From Megamonas hypermegale (GTDB lineage: Bacteria; Bacillota; Negativicutes; Selenomonadales; Selenomonadaceae), in assembly GCF_900187035.1 (NCBI RefSeq), contig NZ_LT906446.1, positions 1,922,001 through 1,986,000 on the forward strand: 64,000 bases of DNA, read 5' to 3'. Below the pieces are notes generated by a model that was given only the letters and a program-made list of their open reading frames with translations, was not told the origin of the DNA and did no database searches. Shown one piece after another: positions 26,434 to 36,205 of the stretch. The translations under genes and the position numbers were made by a program. Every line of letters begins with the position of its first letter. Positions within the stretch are counted from its first letter, which is position 1.

Positions 26434-29400
26434 TTAATAATCACTCATTTCGACTGATTGTGCGCTATGGAATAAATAAAGGTATTTTTCTTTAACTGGC
26501 TTTTGTAAAATCTGTGCTGCTGCATTAGCATATAGTTTTATTTGAACAGCATATTTTTCGTGCGCTTCATCTTTAGTGCAATTATCCGTTTTATAATCGA
26601 GTAATACAAAGCCATCATCTTCTTCAAATAATAAGTCAATAATACCTTGTACAAAAATAGTATCATCATCGTTAGCGTTATTAAAGAGCAATTTTTTAGC
26701 GGGAAGCATGCGGCTAAAAGCCAATTCGCGCTGTATAGATTTTGCCTTATGCAATCGTTTTATTATCGGTTCTGTACTGTTTTTTAAGGGATTGAAGAGA
26801 AACTCGCGAATATTTTTGCGATATATATTGTTAATATATTCTTTAGCGATGATTTTCTTATCTGCCATGGCTATTAATTGATTTAAAATACCTTTATCGC
26901 TTAAATCGCCGAAAAAATCAAGGTGTTGCATTACTGTGTGCATTAAACTACCGTATTCAGTAGCCGTCATCGTCGTGCGTTTTTGAATGAATTGCGGTCT
27001 ATGAAAACTTAGTTCCTCATAGTAATTTGTAGTGTATTCATCTGCACCTAAATTAAAACGTTGCTTGATTTCAGTTACGGAAAGTTTAGCCGGTATGCTC
27101 AAGCCTTCTTGATGTGGATATACCCAATTTAAGCGTTCATTTATCCAATCTTTATTTTTCGTTTCAGGCAGTGGTTTTAATTTTTTCACGGTATCTAAAA
27201 TAATTTGCGCTGTAGTATCTTCTGTACGTTCAGTAGAAGTAGGCAATTTATCAATAAAGGATATCTGCCATTTGGAAGTGTCATTTAATAACACAGCGGG
27301 GCTGTCTTGAATTTGACGAAGTGGCAAACCATCTGCATGGCGGGCTAGTGCAGGTCCTATCCAATCGAGATACGATTTAGCGCTCGTTATGATATGTTCT
27401 GGTAAAGTGCGCTCAGAAGAATTCGTTTGCTTTGTGCAATAGGATTTAAATTTATCAAAATCACGCAAACAGCCAGTCATTATTAATTTTTCGCGCGCGC
27501 GCGTCATCGCAACGTACAATACGCGCATTTCTTCTGCTTTATTTTCGTGGATTATTTGTTGGCTTATAGCTTGGCGCGATAGAGTTTGATAGCGAACATG
27601 GTGTTTTACATCGTTTAAATACAAGCCTAATCCTAATTTTTTATGAAATAGTACAGGGTTTTTCGTATCCGTTAAATTAAATTGTTTACCTATATCGGCT
27701 AAAATAACGATAGGAAATTCCAATCCTTTGCTTTTATGAATGCTCATAATGCGCACAACGTCTTCACTTTCGCCAAGACTTCTAGCTACTGCTAAATCAT
27801 TGCCTGTATTTTGCATTTTTTGAATGAAGCGCAAAAAACGGAATAGACCGCGAAATGAAGTTTGTTCATAGCTAGAGGCACGGTCGTAAAGTGCGCGTAA
27901 ATTGGCTTGACGTACCATGCCTTCAGGTAGTCCGCCTACATAATCATAATATCCCGTTTCATTTAAAAGGAGCCAAATGAGTTCCGGTACGCTGTGACAG
28001 CGAGCATAATTTCTCCAGCTATTTAATTGCTCTAAGAATTTAGTGATTTTCTGTTTTAGTTTTTGCCTTAATGGGCTATCTTCTTGGCTGGCTTTTATCA
28101 ATGCGTTATACATATTGCCCTGCGGTGATATTAAGCGAATGCGCGATAATTCTTCAGCATTTAAATTTATAATCGGTGAATATAAAACGGCTGCGAGCGG
28201 TATATCCTGTTCAGGATTATCGATTATTTGCAGTAAAGACAGCATTATGCGAACTTCTGTTTCTTGAAAATAACCCGTTTCAATGCTGGCATAGACAGGA
28301 ATATCAGCATCGCGCAATTTTTCCACTAATATTTTGGCTTTATTTTGCACTGAACGCAATAAAATGACGATATCGCGCCATTTTAATGGTCGATAATCCT
28401 TCGTGTGCTTATCAAAAACGAGATAATTGTTTTGCATCAATTCTTGCAGGCGATTTACTATATAGACGGCTTCTTTTTCAAATCCTTGCAAATCACTTTC
28501 TTCGTCATCTTCTTTGGGGGTGGGATGGATTTCTTTAGCAAATAAAGCTACTTCTATCGGTGAACAGAGGGATTTATCGTTTTGAGGATAAGAAAAACCA
28601 CAGCGCAAAGCTTCAGCTTCGCCATAATCGAGTTCGCTGGCTTTTTTTGTCATGATTTGAGAGAAAATAAAGTTTACACCATCTAAAATTTCTTTGCGAC
28701 TGCGGAAATTTTGAGCTAAATCAATGCGTTCACAGTCTTCTTTATCGGGATACGTATTGTATTTTTCAAGGAATAATTCTGGTTCAGCTAGGCGAAATTT
28801 ATAGATACTCTGCTTTACATCACCTACGAAGAAAAGATTGGGCGTGGTAGAAGAGGCGATTAATTTTAAAATAGCTTCTTGTACGCCGTTCGTATCTTGG
28901 TATTCATCGACCATTATTTCCTTGTATTTTTGTTGAAGTGTATAAGCCGTATCAGTTGGGATTAAATTATCAGCAGTAGAAGTTTCATCAGCTAGAATTT
29001 TCAAAGTGAAATGCTCTAAATCGTTAAAATCGACAATCATTTTTTCTGCTTTAGCGCGAGCAAAAGCCATGGAAAAATCCAAAGTTATTTGGCAAAGTGT
29101 TTTTGCCTGTTGCTTTAGCTTAGGCATATCGTTTAGTTCATCATCTAAAGGTCTAGCAAAGTAATTATCTTTTAAATTGGTGATGATTTTTTTTATATCA
29201 TCGCGCATAGCTTTAAATCGTTCTTTTACCTCTTCATCTGTGCCTTTAGTGGCGCGCATTGTGGAAAAGCTCAATTCATTCATGGCAGTATAGAGATTTA
29301 TGAAATCATTCTGCGCTAAATACTGTAAATTAGAAATTAATTCATAATCTTTATCAATCGTCTTTAAATAGTAATCGAGATTTAATTCACTAGCTGCCTG

Positions 29401-30078
29401 TTGCATGATTTTAAGATTATCGAGTGCAAGTTCAATTTGATTTATGACAGTATCTTTGATTATCTGTAGCCAAGTACAATCAGAACTGTTCGGCGATAAA
29501 TTGAAATAATCAGGCAGTGCTTTGAGCCATTTTTCGGGAAAAGGCTGGCTTTGCGCGTATTCGTATAATTTTAAGATGATGTCATATATATTGTCATCGC
29601 CACGTTCATTGCCATACGTATCGGTAAATTCCAAGAAATCTTCGTTATTTTCCATATCGTATTTTTCTTCAAATAGGGCATTTAATACATCGAGCTTTAA
29701 AAGGTCGATTTCCTGCGGATTGGCAAGGCGAAACTTAGGGTCTAAATCTATTTGATGGAAATTTTGGCGAATGATATTCTGACAAAAGGAATGCAATGTG
29801 GAGATAGAAGCGGCATTTAAGAGTATTAATTGGCGTTCTTTTTCTTTTATGGGTAATCGTTCGGAAATAGCTTGAGCGATGCGTTCGCGCATTTCGCTAG
29901 CGGCGGCATTTGTAAAAGTAACGACGAGAATTTCATTGATATCGCATTTTTTATTTAAGATATGTGAAATGACGCGTTCTACCAATACAGAAGTTTTGCC
30001 CGAACCTGCTGCTGCCGCAACTAAGATATTTTTATCATAAGTGTTTATTGCTCGTTGTTGTTGCTTGGACCAAGGCAT
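26434..30078 (-). CDS. addA: Helicase-nuclease AddA subunit
   Basis: 1214 residues, normal for AddA. UvrD-like helicase with Q-motif and Walker A AAAAGSGKTSVLVERV (24-30), Walker B VDEYQDTNGVQE, motif VI VAMTRAREKLIMTG and a C-terminal RecB-type nuclease with GIIDLLFEEDDGFVLLDYKTD. With AddB it processes double-strand breaks and recognises Chi before RecA loading; it also degrades invading linear DNA. It overlaps the end of addB by 34 bp. Confidence 0.96.
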   Translation of the reverse strand: MPWSKQQQRAINTYDKNILVAAAAGSGKTSVLVERVISHILNKKCDINEILVVTFTNAAASEMRERIAQAISERLPIKEKERQLILLNAASISTLHSFCQNIIRQNFHQIDLDPKFRLANPQEIDLLKLDVLNALFEEKYDMENNEDFLEFTDTYGNERGDDNIYDIILKLYEYAQSQPFPEKWLKALPDYFNLSPNSSDCTWLQIIKDTVINQIELALDNLKIMQQAASELNLDYYLKTIDKDYELISNLQYLAQNDFINLYTAMNELSFSTMRATKGTDEEVKERFKAMRDDIKKIITNLKDNYFARPLDDELNDMPKLKQQAKTLCQITLDFSMAFARAKAEKMIVDFNDLEHFTLKILADETSTADNLIPTDTAYTLQQKYKEIMVDEYQDTNGVQEAILKLIASSTTPNLFFVGDVKQSIYKFRLAEPELFLEKYNTYPDKEDCERIDLAQNFRSRKEILDGVNFIFSQIMTKKASELDYGEAEALRCGFSYPQNDKSLCSPIEVALFAKEIHPTPKEDDEESDLQGFEKEAVYIVNRLQELMQNNYLVFDKHTKDYRPLKWRDIVILLRSVQNKAKILVEKLRDADIPVYASIETGYFQETEVRIMLSLLQIIDNPEQDIPLAAVLYSPIINLNAEELSRIRLISPQGNMYNALIKASQEDSPLRQKLKQKITKFLEQLNSWRNYARCHSVPELIWLLLNETGYYDYVGGLPEGMVRQANLRALYDRASSYEQTSFRGLFRFLRFIQKMQNTGNDLAVARSLGESEDVVRIMSIHKSKGLEFPIVILADIGKQFNLTDTKNPVLFHKKLGLGLYLNDVKHHVRYQTLSRQAISQQIIHENKAEEMRVLYVAMTRAREKLIMTGCLRDFDKFKSYCTKQTNSSERTLPEHIITSAKSYLDWIGPALARHADGLPLRQIQDSPAVLLNDTSKWQISFIDKLPTSTERTEDTTAQIILDTVKKLKPLPETKNKDWINERLNWVYPHQEGLSIPAKLSVTEIKQRFNLGADEYTTNYYEELSFHRPQFIQKRTTMTATEYGSLMHTVMQHLDFFGDLSDKGILNQLIAMADKKIIAKEYINNIYRKNIREFLFNPLKNSTEPIIKRLHKAKSIQRELAFSRMLPAKKLLFNNANDDDTIFVQGIIDLLFEEDDGFVLLDYKTDNCTKDEAHEKYAVQIKLYANAAAQILQKPVKEKYLYLFHSAQSVEMSDY

Positions 30079-33000
30079 GAAATCCCTTCTTTCTGGCGTA
30101 GTTTTTCCATGATTGTATCATCATCATTGTCTTTTAATTCGTTATAAGCGTAGCCTGCAATCGCTTTATCAAAGCGACAAATAGAGATGTACGGGCAGTA
30201 TTTGCAAGCCGTATCATCTTTTGATTTATATGGGAAAATAGTCATTTCACCTTGTAAAATTCGCTTGCCAGCTTCTTTTAACAGCGCTTCTATATGGTTT
30301 AAGAGCAAATCAAATTCTTCTTTCGTTTTTACATAAGAGCGACTAAGTGCAGAAATGCTGTCTTTATTTTTATTTAAACGAACTTTGATGAAGTTCAAGG
30401 AGTCATCTATTTTTTTGATGATTTCAGGGTCAGCAAGTACCCAGCCAGGCATTTTTAATTTTTTATCAATCTCTGCATGCAATTGTTCAGTAGATAATTT
30501 TGCTTTGCTCGTTATGAGAGGTATCTTTAAGAAACAGTATAAAATGCCAGCAGGAATGGCATCACCATTGCCAAGCAGTGCATCAGCAGAATTTTTAGCG
30601 ACTAATAAATACGTCAAAAGTTGAAGTTTTAAGCCATAATAAATCTGTAGCAGATTGATAAAGGCACTGCCGGATTTATAATCAATGACAAGATAATAAT
30701 TATCCGTGATATCAATGCGGTCAATTTGTCCCGTTATCTCGATTTTATGGCCGTTATCATCATCGAATATGAGTGGAGGCATAGAACTGTTTAAACTGAA
30801 ACTCTGCTCTAAAGCGCGCGGCTTAAATTCGCTATGCTTAGAAAACTCAATCAAGCGATTTAAAGACAAGATGGAAAGTTCACGGATACGCTTTAGCAGA
30901 TGTTTATAGCGATTGTTGCTCAAGAGAATTTCATTTTGCAGTTTTGGCGCGATTGTAGATATTATTTTATCGCAAATCTCAGCACATTCTTGTGGTGAAA
31001 CGGATTGCCAAGAGCGATTTTCCTTTATCAATATATTGCCGAATTGGTGCATAACAGCATGCAGTAATATACCTAAATCGGGTGAAGCAAAGCGGAATTC
31101 TTTTCGTTCTTGTAGATTTAAGGCATAGTGTGCAAAATGTTTAAATGGACAATTGAAGAATTGTTCAAAGCGGGTTACACTGCCTTTTAATATCTTGCGT
31201 TTCGTGTATAATTTAGCGGCAACACTAGCAGGTAAAGTCTCCTGCGGTGCTTTAGCGAAAATACCTGAGATAGCTATATCAAGCGGTATATCCTTTTGTT
31301 TTAATAGATAATCGTAAACATCTTGCCAAAAATCATCCATATGTCCCGTTTCATTTAATTTGCGCAGTGCCAAAGTGAAATTTGTAAGACTGCGCCTTTT
31401 TGTCGTAACGAGCATGGTTGTATCTTGTTTGATAGTTTCTAACGGAATTGATGTGAATTTTGCTTTAGGCAGAATTTGGCGAAGATTAGTTATTATAATA
31501 GATTTATTGAGCCCTGCGCCTTCGCTATCTGCAAGAGCATAAGATACCCAAAGATAATCAGTAGCGAGGCTAAAACCCTTGTACAGTAAATACCGTTCAG
31601 CAAAATTATCTTCACTGACACCACTTGAGATATTAAGTCCTTGGCTTGCCATGATTAATCGTTCGGCATCAGTCAATAAACCTTCATTTTTCATATGGCG
31701 AGGCATGATTTTTTCATTAGCACCGAGAATGTAAATGGCTTTTTTATTGTTTAATGTATTGTGTTCAAATGGCGCAATCGTGACATAATCATAACCAGGC
31801 GGAATTAGAGCGATTTTAATGCTATCTAGCCCATCATTTATCAGTTGCTCATAATTTTGCAAAGAAATAAAATCACTGCCACACGTTTGAACCATTTGGT
31901 CGAATAACTCAACGATATTATTCCAAATCTGTTGATGTTCTTTGGCAAGTGCCATATCCTTTTGCTCATTGAGTTGCCATTGGGATAATTTTTCTGGCAC
32001 TTGCATTTGCACGAGAAAATCATAGAGCGCACGCGTGTAATCTTCCACTGTTTCAGAATTTTTTATTTCCGCGTAAAAATCCTTTAATGGTGCGGTCAAC
32101 GCGCGGCGCGTATTATTGATGTCGATGAGATTTTGCTTCTCTTCTTCATCCATCACCATTGAATCAATTTGGCGAATTTGACTATAATGCCAATCTTCTT
32201 CATTTAGCCAGCGATTAGCACCGGAGATGCCAAAGGACAATACATAATTTTCGAGCTTATCAATTTCAGAGCGAGAGGCAATGAAGAAATCAGTTTTAAA
32301 CGCGCGAAATAATGGTTCATATTGCCAAGTACGAACAGCTTCTAAGCCAGAACGGATTAATTCCGCTAATGGATGATGAGCCGATTGGCGTTTGCTATCA
32401 CTGAAATAAGGAATTTCATAATCTGAAAGCACAGCCTCTAGTAAATTGGCATATTCATCTTCAGCGCGCAATAAGATGCCGATTTCATGATGATGGTAAT
32501 TTTCCTCACGGCATAAGCGCAAGATATCAGCGGCTACAGCTTCACATTCTAAACGGCGATTGGCAGTTTCCACGATATTTAAGCCATCGCTATAATCTGC
32601 GCTAGTTAGAGGAAATTTAAATAATTGTTGTTCGATAAAAGCTAAAGCATCTTTATGATAGCGATGATTTTCATTTAAAATCGTTACTTTAGTGACAATA
32701 TCTAATTTATGTGCTATCTTGCTCAATTGCTGATAAATCGAGTATTGGCGGTGAAATAAAGCAGTAGGCGCTTCATGCTCAATGCCATTTAAATTATCAA
32801 TACAGATAGTTAAATAAACATCATCAGCTAGTTTTAATAGTTTTTCAAGAATTAAATAATGTTGCGGATTAAACGCATCAAAACCATCAATCCAAATCTC
32901 AGAATTTTGTAGCCAAGTGCAATCATCTAATTTGTCTATGGCAAGGCTCATGATATCTTCCGTATCATGATAATGCCCTTCCGTTTGAGCGTTAAGACCT

Positions 33001-33485
33001 TCATAGATAGAAGTTAAATCCGTAAGCTTTTGTTTTAAAGTTTCATTTTCAATCACAGAAGCAACGGCTTTTAAATCAGCACTCGTGATATTAGCAGTCT
33101 TAAATTCCTCAATGATATTGGAGATGGAAGAAGTGAAATGGTGTTGCCTTGCGGCTTTAGCTAGGATAGAGAGTTTTTGTCTGCTCAAAACGCGCGACAA
33201 TAATAATTGTTTGCCGATTTCAGAAAGATGTGGACAGATAGCACCGCCACAGCGCATCAAAATTTGGTAAGCAAGGCGACTCATGCCGAGAATATAAGCA
33301 CGTGAAAAGCCGCCTACATCTCTTAAATCGTAAGCGAGTTGCCGTTCAATGGCGAAAGTCATATGGTCAGGCAAGAGCATTATGAGCGGTGTACCCTGCG
33401 GTGATTGACGAAGTTTTTCTTCAATCATCTTTAAGCAATAGCTCGTTTTACCCGTGCCTGCTCTACCGATAATAAAATTTAACAT
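30045..33485 (-). CDS. addB: Helicase-nuclease AddB subunit
   Basis: 1146 residues. An N-terminal P-loop GRAGTGKTSYC is followed by a degenerate helicase core, then a C-terminal nuclease motif (EITGQIDRIDI ... YLVIDYKSG). The four-cysteine iron-sulphur site typical of AddB is present: one Cys in NCPFKHFAHYAL and three in CKYCPYISIC. It is translated first in an addB-addA pair, the usual Firmicute order. The RexB variant lacks the cluster, so AddB is the right name. Confidence 0.95.
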   Translation of the reverse strand: MLNFIIGRAGTGKTSYCLKMIEEKLRQSPQGTPLIMLLPDHMTFAIERQLAYDLRDVGGFSRAYILGMSRLAYQILMRCGGAICPHLSEIGKQLLLSRVLSRQKLSILAKAARQHHFTSSISNIIEEFKTANITSADLKAVASVIENETLKQKLTDLTSIYEGLNAQTEGHYHDTEDIMSLAIDKLDDCTWLQNSEIWIDGFDAFNPQHYLILEKLLKLADDVYLTICIDNLNGIEHEAPTALFHRQYSIYQQLSKIAHKLDIVTKVTILNENHRYHKDALAFIEQQLFKFPLTSADYSDGLNIVETANRRLECEAVAADILRLCREENYHHHEIGILLRAEDEYANLLEAVLSDYEIPYFSDSKRQSAHHPLAELIRSGLEAVRTWQYEPLFRAFKTDFFIASRSEIDKLENYVLSFGISGANRWLNEEDWHYSQIRQIDSMVMDEEEKQNLIDINNTRRALTAPLKDFYAEIKNSETVEDYTRALYDFLVQMQVPEKLSQWQLNEQKDMALAKEHQQIWNNIVELFDQMVQTCGSDFISLQNYEQLINDGLDSIKIALIPPGYDYVTIAPFEHNTLNNKKAIYILGANEKIMPRHMKNEGLLTDAERLIMASQGLNISSGVSEDNFAERYLLYKGFSLATDYLWVSYALADSEGAGLNKSIIITNLRQILPKAKFTSIPLETIKQDTTMLVTTKRRSLTNFTLALRKLNETGHMDDFWQDVYDYLLKQKDIPLDIAISGIFAKAPQETLPASVAAKLYTKRKILKGSVTRFEQFFNCPFKHFAHYALNLQERKEFRFASPDLGILLHAVMHQFGNILIKENRSWQSVSPQECAEICDKIISTIAPKLQNEILLSNNRYKHLLKRIRELSILSLNRLIEFSKHSEFKPRALEQSFSLNSSMPPLIFDDDNGHKIEITGQIDRIDITDNYYLVIDYKSGSAFINLLQIYYGLKLQLLTYLLVAKNSADALLGNGDAIPAGILYCFLKIPLITSKAKLSTEQLHAEIDKKLKMPGWVLADPEIIKKIDDSLNFIKVRLNKNKDSISALSRSYVKTKEEFDLLLNHIEALLKEAGKRILQGEMTIFPYKSKDDTACKYCPYISICRFDKAIAGYAYNELKDNDDDTIMEKLRQKEGISCLGPSNNNEQ

Positions 33486-33623
33486 AATAAAAATCCTTTT
33501 TATTTATAGTCTATTGTTTATAGCAAATACGTAATTATATATATTTTACGGCTTTTATCGCTGTAAAAAAAGAAAAATAAACTCATCTAAAACAGAATTT
33601 TTTATTAAAATTAAAAAAAATTG

Positions 33624-33679
33624 TTGTAAAATTTTTCGGCTTGTATTACAATTATGTGTAAATTTTGCTGTCATGACAG
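33624..33679 (+). promoter_or_regulatory. Promoter with a downstream palindromic operator, NiaP-like gene
   Basis: TTGTAA (33624-33629), a 17-bp spacer and TACAAT (33647-33652). CTGTCATGACAG, a perfect 12-bp palindrome, lies at 33668-33679, just after the expected start of transcription, a classic repressor position. Because the gene resembles niacin transporters, a NiaR-type regulator is a possible ligand; that link is speculation. Confidence 0.6.
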
Positions 33680-33712
33680 TAGGATATATAATAGTAAAAG
33701 GAGAGATTGGAA

Positions 33713-35026
33713 ATGTTATTGCAACGATTAGAAGCGTTGCCTATGGGTAGTTTTCATTATAAGTTATTATTCATAACAGGTCTTGGCTGGTTATTTGATG
33801 CCATGGATACAGGTATTATCGGATTTGTATTGCCAGTACTCGGCAAGGAATGGGGACTTGCAGCAACTCAAATGGGTGCTATCGGTTCTATCGGTCTTGT
33901 CGGCATGGCTATCGGTGCAGTCATTGCAGGCTCAATTGCTGACCGCTTCGGTCGAAAGACAGTCTTTTCAGCCACCGTCATCATGTACAGTATAGCTACA
34001 GGTCTTTGTGCTATATCTTGGAGTTATGAATCGTTATTATTATTCCGTTTCTTTGTAGGCTTTGGTTTAGGTGGCGAGCTTCCTGTTGCAGCAACACTAA
34101 TGTCTGAATATGCTCCAACTAATTTACGCGGTAGATTTATCGTCTTATTAGAAAGCTTCTGGGGCGTTGGCTGGATTTGTGCTGCGTGCATTGCTTATTT
34201 ATTCATTCCAGTTTATGGCTGGCATTATGCTTTCCTAATCGGTGCACTTCCTGCAATATATGTATTTTTCATTCGTTTACATATGCCAGAATCTGTACGT
34301 TATCTCTTATCTAAAGGTAGAGTAGCTGAAGCACAAAAAATTGTCAGTGATTTAGAAAATAAATTAGGCGTAAAATACACTGGCGATTTAACTGTAAAAC
34401 CAGAAGAAATCAAAGTTGAAAAACCACATTTAAAAGATTTATGGTCCAGAAAATATTTAGCAAGAACCATCATGCTTTGGATTGTATGGTTTGGCATCGT
34501 TTACAGCTATTATGGCATTTTCACATGGCTTCCAGCTATCGTTTATCAGCAAGGTTTTGCTTTTGTTAAAACTTTTGAATATGTACTTTTAATCACATTT
34601 GCTCAACTTCCAGGTTATTTCTGTGCTGCATGGCTGGTTGATAAAATCGGCAGAAAATACACTTTATCAATCTTCTTATGCATGAGCGGTGTAGCAAGTT
34701 ACTTCTTTGGTCAATCAGATACAGCTCAAATGATTATTTTCTGGGGCTGTGTAATGTCCTTCTTTAATCTCGGTGCTTGGGGCGTTGTATATACTTATAC
34801 ACCAGAACTTTATCCAACATCTATCCGCGCTATGGGCAGTGGTTGGGCAGCAGGTATCGGCCGTATCGGCGGTATGGCAGCACCATTTGTTGTAGGTATC
34901 ATGCTTGAAGCTGGTAGCGATATGCACACAGTATTTTATATGTTTGCCGCTGTATTTGTAATCATTGCCATTGCAGTATTTAGCTTAGGCATAGAAACAA
35001 AACAGAAGAACTTAGAAAACATTTAA
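33713..35026 (+). CDS. MFS transporter, NiaP/sugar-porter-like
   Basis: 437 residues from ATG 33713 (AAAGGAGAG 8 nt before; an in-frame TTG at 33707 is too close). It begins LLQRLEALPMGSFHYKLL, then GLGWLFDAMDTGIIGFVLP, AGSIADRFGRKTVF, FFVGFGLGGELPVAATLMSEYAPTNLRGR and PESVRYLLSKGR, the pattern of the NiaP/YceI niacin-transporter group and related aromatic-acid transporters. Twelve membrane segments. Substrate by analogy only. Monocistronic, with its own terminator. Confidence 0.8.
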   Translation: MLLQRLEALPMGSFHYKLLFITGLGWLFDAMDTGIIGFVLPVLGKEWGLAATQMGAIGSIGLVGMAIGAVIAGSIADRFGRKTVFSATVIMYSIATGLCAISWSYESLLLFRFFVGFGLGGELPVAATLMSEYAPTNLRGRFIVLLESFWGVGWICAACIAYLFIPVYGWHYAFLIGALPAIYVFFIRLHMPESVRYLLSKGRVAEAQKIVSDLENKLGVKYTGDLTVKPEEIKVEKPHLKDLWSRKYLARTIMLWIVWFGIVYSYYGIFTWLPAIVYQQGFAFVKTFEYVLLITFAQLPGYFCAAWLVDKIGRKYTLSIFLCMSGVASYFFGQSDTAQMIIFWGCVMSFFNLGAWGVVYTYTPELYPTSIRAMGSGWAAGIGRIGGMAAPFVVGIMLEAGSDMHTVFYMFAAVFVIIAIAVFSLGIETKQKNLENI

Positions 35027-35035
35027 ATATAGCGA

Positions 35036-35073
35036 TAAAATAGCAGGTACGAAAAGTATCTGCTATTTTTTTA
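35036..35073 (+). terminator. Terminator after the NiaP-like gene
   Basis: AAAATAGCAG and CTGCTATTTT arms with inner TAC/GTA pairing, then a T-run. Confidence 0.85.
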
Positions 35074-35077
35074 TCTT

Positions 35078-35136
35078 TTATCGGCAAATTAAAATTGAAA
35101 ATAAACAGCTTTTTTTGATTGATAACTTGCCGATAA
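35078..35136. promoter_or_regulatory. Long-spaced inverted repeat upstream of the Fic gene
   Basis: TTATCGGCAA (35078-35087) and TTGCCGATAA (35127-35136) are perfect 10-bp inverted copies separated by 39 bp. The right copy overlaps a second dyad GCCG-ATAA-CGGC (35129-35140). It could be a two-site operator bound by the HTH of the Fic protein itself; inference. Confidence 0.4.
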
Positions 35137-35170
35137 CGGCATAAAATTATAAAAGATTGAAGGTGAGATT

Positions 35171-36070
35171 GTGAAATATTGTTCAGTAGCGCAAATGGCG
35201 GCAAGATGGCAATTATCAGAAAGAACAGTGCGAAATTATTGTGCTAAAGGCAAGATAACGGGAGCTTTTTTGACTGGAAAGACATGGAATATACCAGAAA
35301 CGGCACAAAAACCATTGCGAAAAAAACGCAGTAAAAAAAGCAAAAATAATTTATTGGCTGTTTTGCAAAGAGAGAAGGAAAGTAAACTATCTGGTGGCAT
35401 CTATCATAGATTGCAAATAGATATGACATATAATTCTAATCATATTGAAGGAAGTTTATTAACACACGAACAGACGCGATATATTTTTGAAACGAATACT
35501 ATTGGCATATCAGAAAATGTAGTAAATGTAGATGATATCATAGAAACGACAAATCATTTTCGCTGTATAGATATGATTATTGATAATGCTAAAGGTAAAT
35601 TGACAGATGATTTTATTAAACATTTGCATAGAATTTTAAAAACTAATACCAGTGATAGCAGGAAAGATTGGTTTGCTGTTGGTGAATATAAGAAATTGCC
35701 AAATGAAGTTGGCGGAAGAAAGACGACAGAACCTGCACAGGTAAGTGAAAAAATAAGACAATTATTAAATGTCTATAATGCTACGACTAAAAAGAGTTTA
35801 GAAGATATAATTGCTTTTCATGTGGCTTTTGAAACAATTCATCCATTTCAAGATGGCAATGGACGAGTAGGCAGGCTAATTATGCTGAAAGAATGTTTAA
35901 AATACGATATCGTGCCATTTATTATCAGTGATGATTTGAAAATGTTTTATTATCGAGGTTTGCATGAATGGAATAAAGAAAAAGGGTATTTAATGGATAC
36001 TTGTTTGACAGCTCAAGATAGATTTAAAAAGTTACTGGATTATTTTAAAATTGGCTATAAAGATGAATAA
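35171..36070 (+). CDS. Fic-domain protein with N-terminal HTH, class II self-inhibited
   Basis: 299 residues, GTG start 35171. Residues 1-45 form a MerR-like helix-turn-helix (SVAQMAARWQLSERTVRNYC). After a basic linker comes the Fic domain: inhibitory helix motif SNHIEG (89-94, pattern [S/T]xxxE[G/N]) and the active-site loop HPFQDGNGRVGR (224-235), fully intact. Fic enzymes usually AMPylate target proteins; an inhibitory helix ahead of the core makes this class II. The target is unknown. It sits 135 bp before hsdR on the same strand, in the same accessory block, so a role linked to defence or post-infection dormancy is plausible but unproven. Confidence 0.88.
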   Translation: MKYCSVAQMAARWQLSERTVRNYCAKGKITGAFLTGKTWNIPETAQKPLRKKRSKKSKNNLLAVLQREKESKLSGGIYHRLQIDMTYNSNHIEGSLLTHEQTRYIFETNTIGISENVVNVDDIIETTNHFRCIDMIIDNAKGKLTDDFIKHLHRILKTNTSDSRKDWFAVGEYKKLPNEVGGRKTTEPAQVSEKIRQLLNVYNATTKKSLEDIIAFHVAFETIHPFQDGNGRVGRLIMLKECLKYDIVPFIISDDLKMFYYRGLHEWNKEKGYLMDTCLTAQDRFKKLLDYFKIGYKDE

Positions 36071-36091
36071 AATGTATTTAAGGTTACTTTC

Positions 36092-36120
36092 TTGAGAATG
36101 AATATAATACGTGAGATAAT
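36092..36120 (+). promoter_or_regulatory. Promoter of the hsdRMS operon
   Basis: TTGAGA (36092-36097), 17-bp spacer, GATAAT (36115-36120); about 80 nt of leader to the hsdR ATG. Confidence 0.65.
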
Positions 36121-36205
36121 AAAGGATATAAATTAAATGACAATGTTAATACAGATTTTAAATAAATCGGTTGTAAATACAAAAATGTAAGAAAGAAGGG
36201 GTATC

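Noticed and set aside
26434-33485. Open frames opposite addAB, including ones of 60-90 codons
   Set aside because: They lack ribosome-binding sites and known motifs and mirror codon bias of the real genes.
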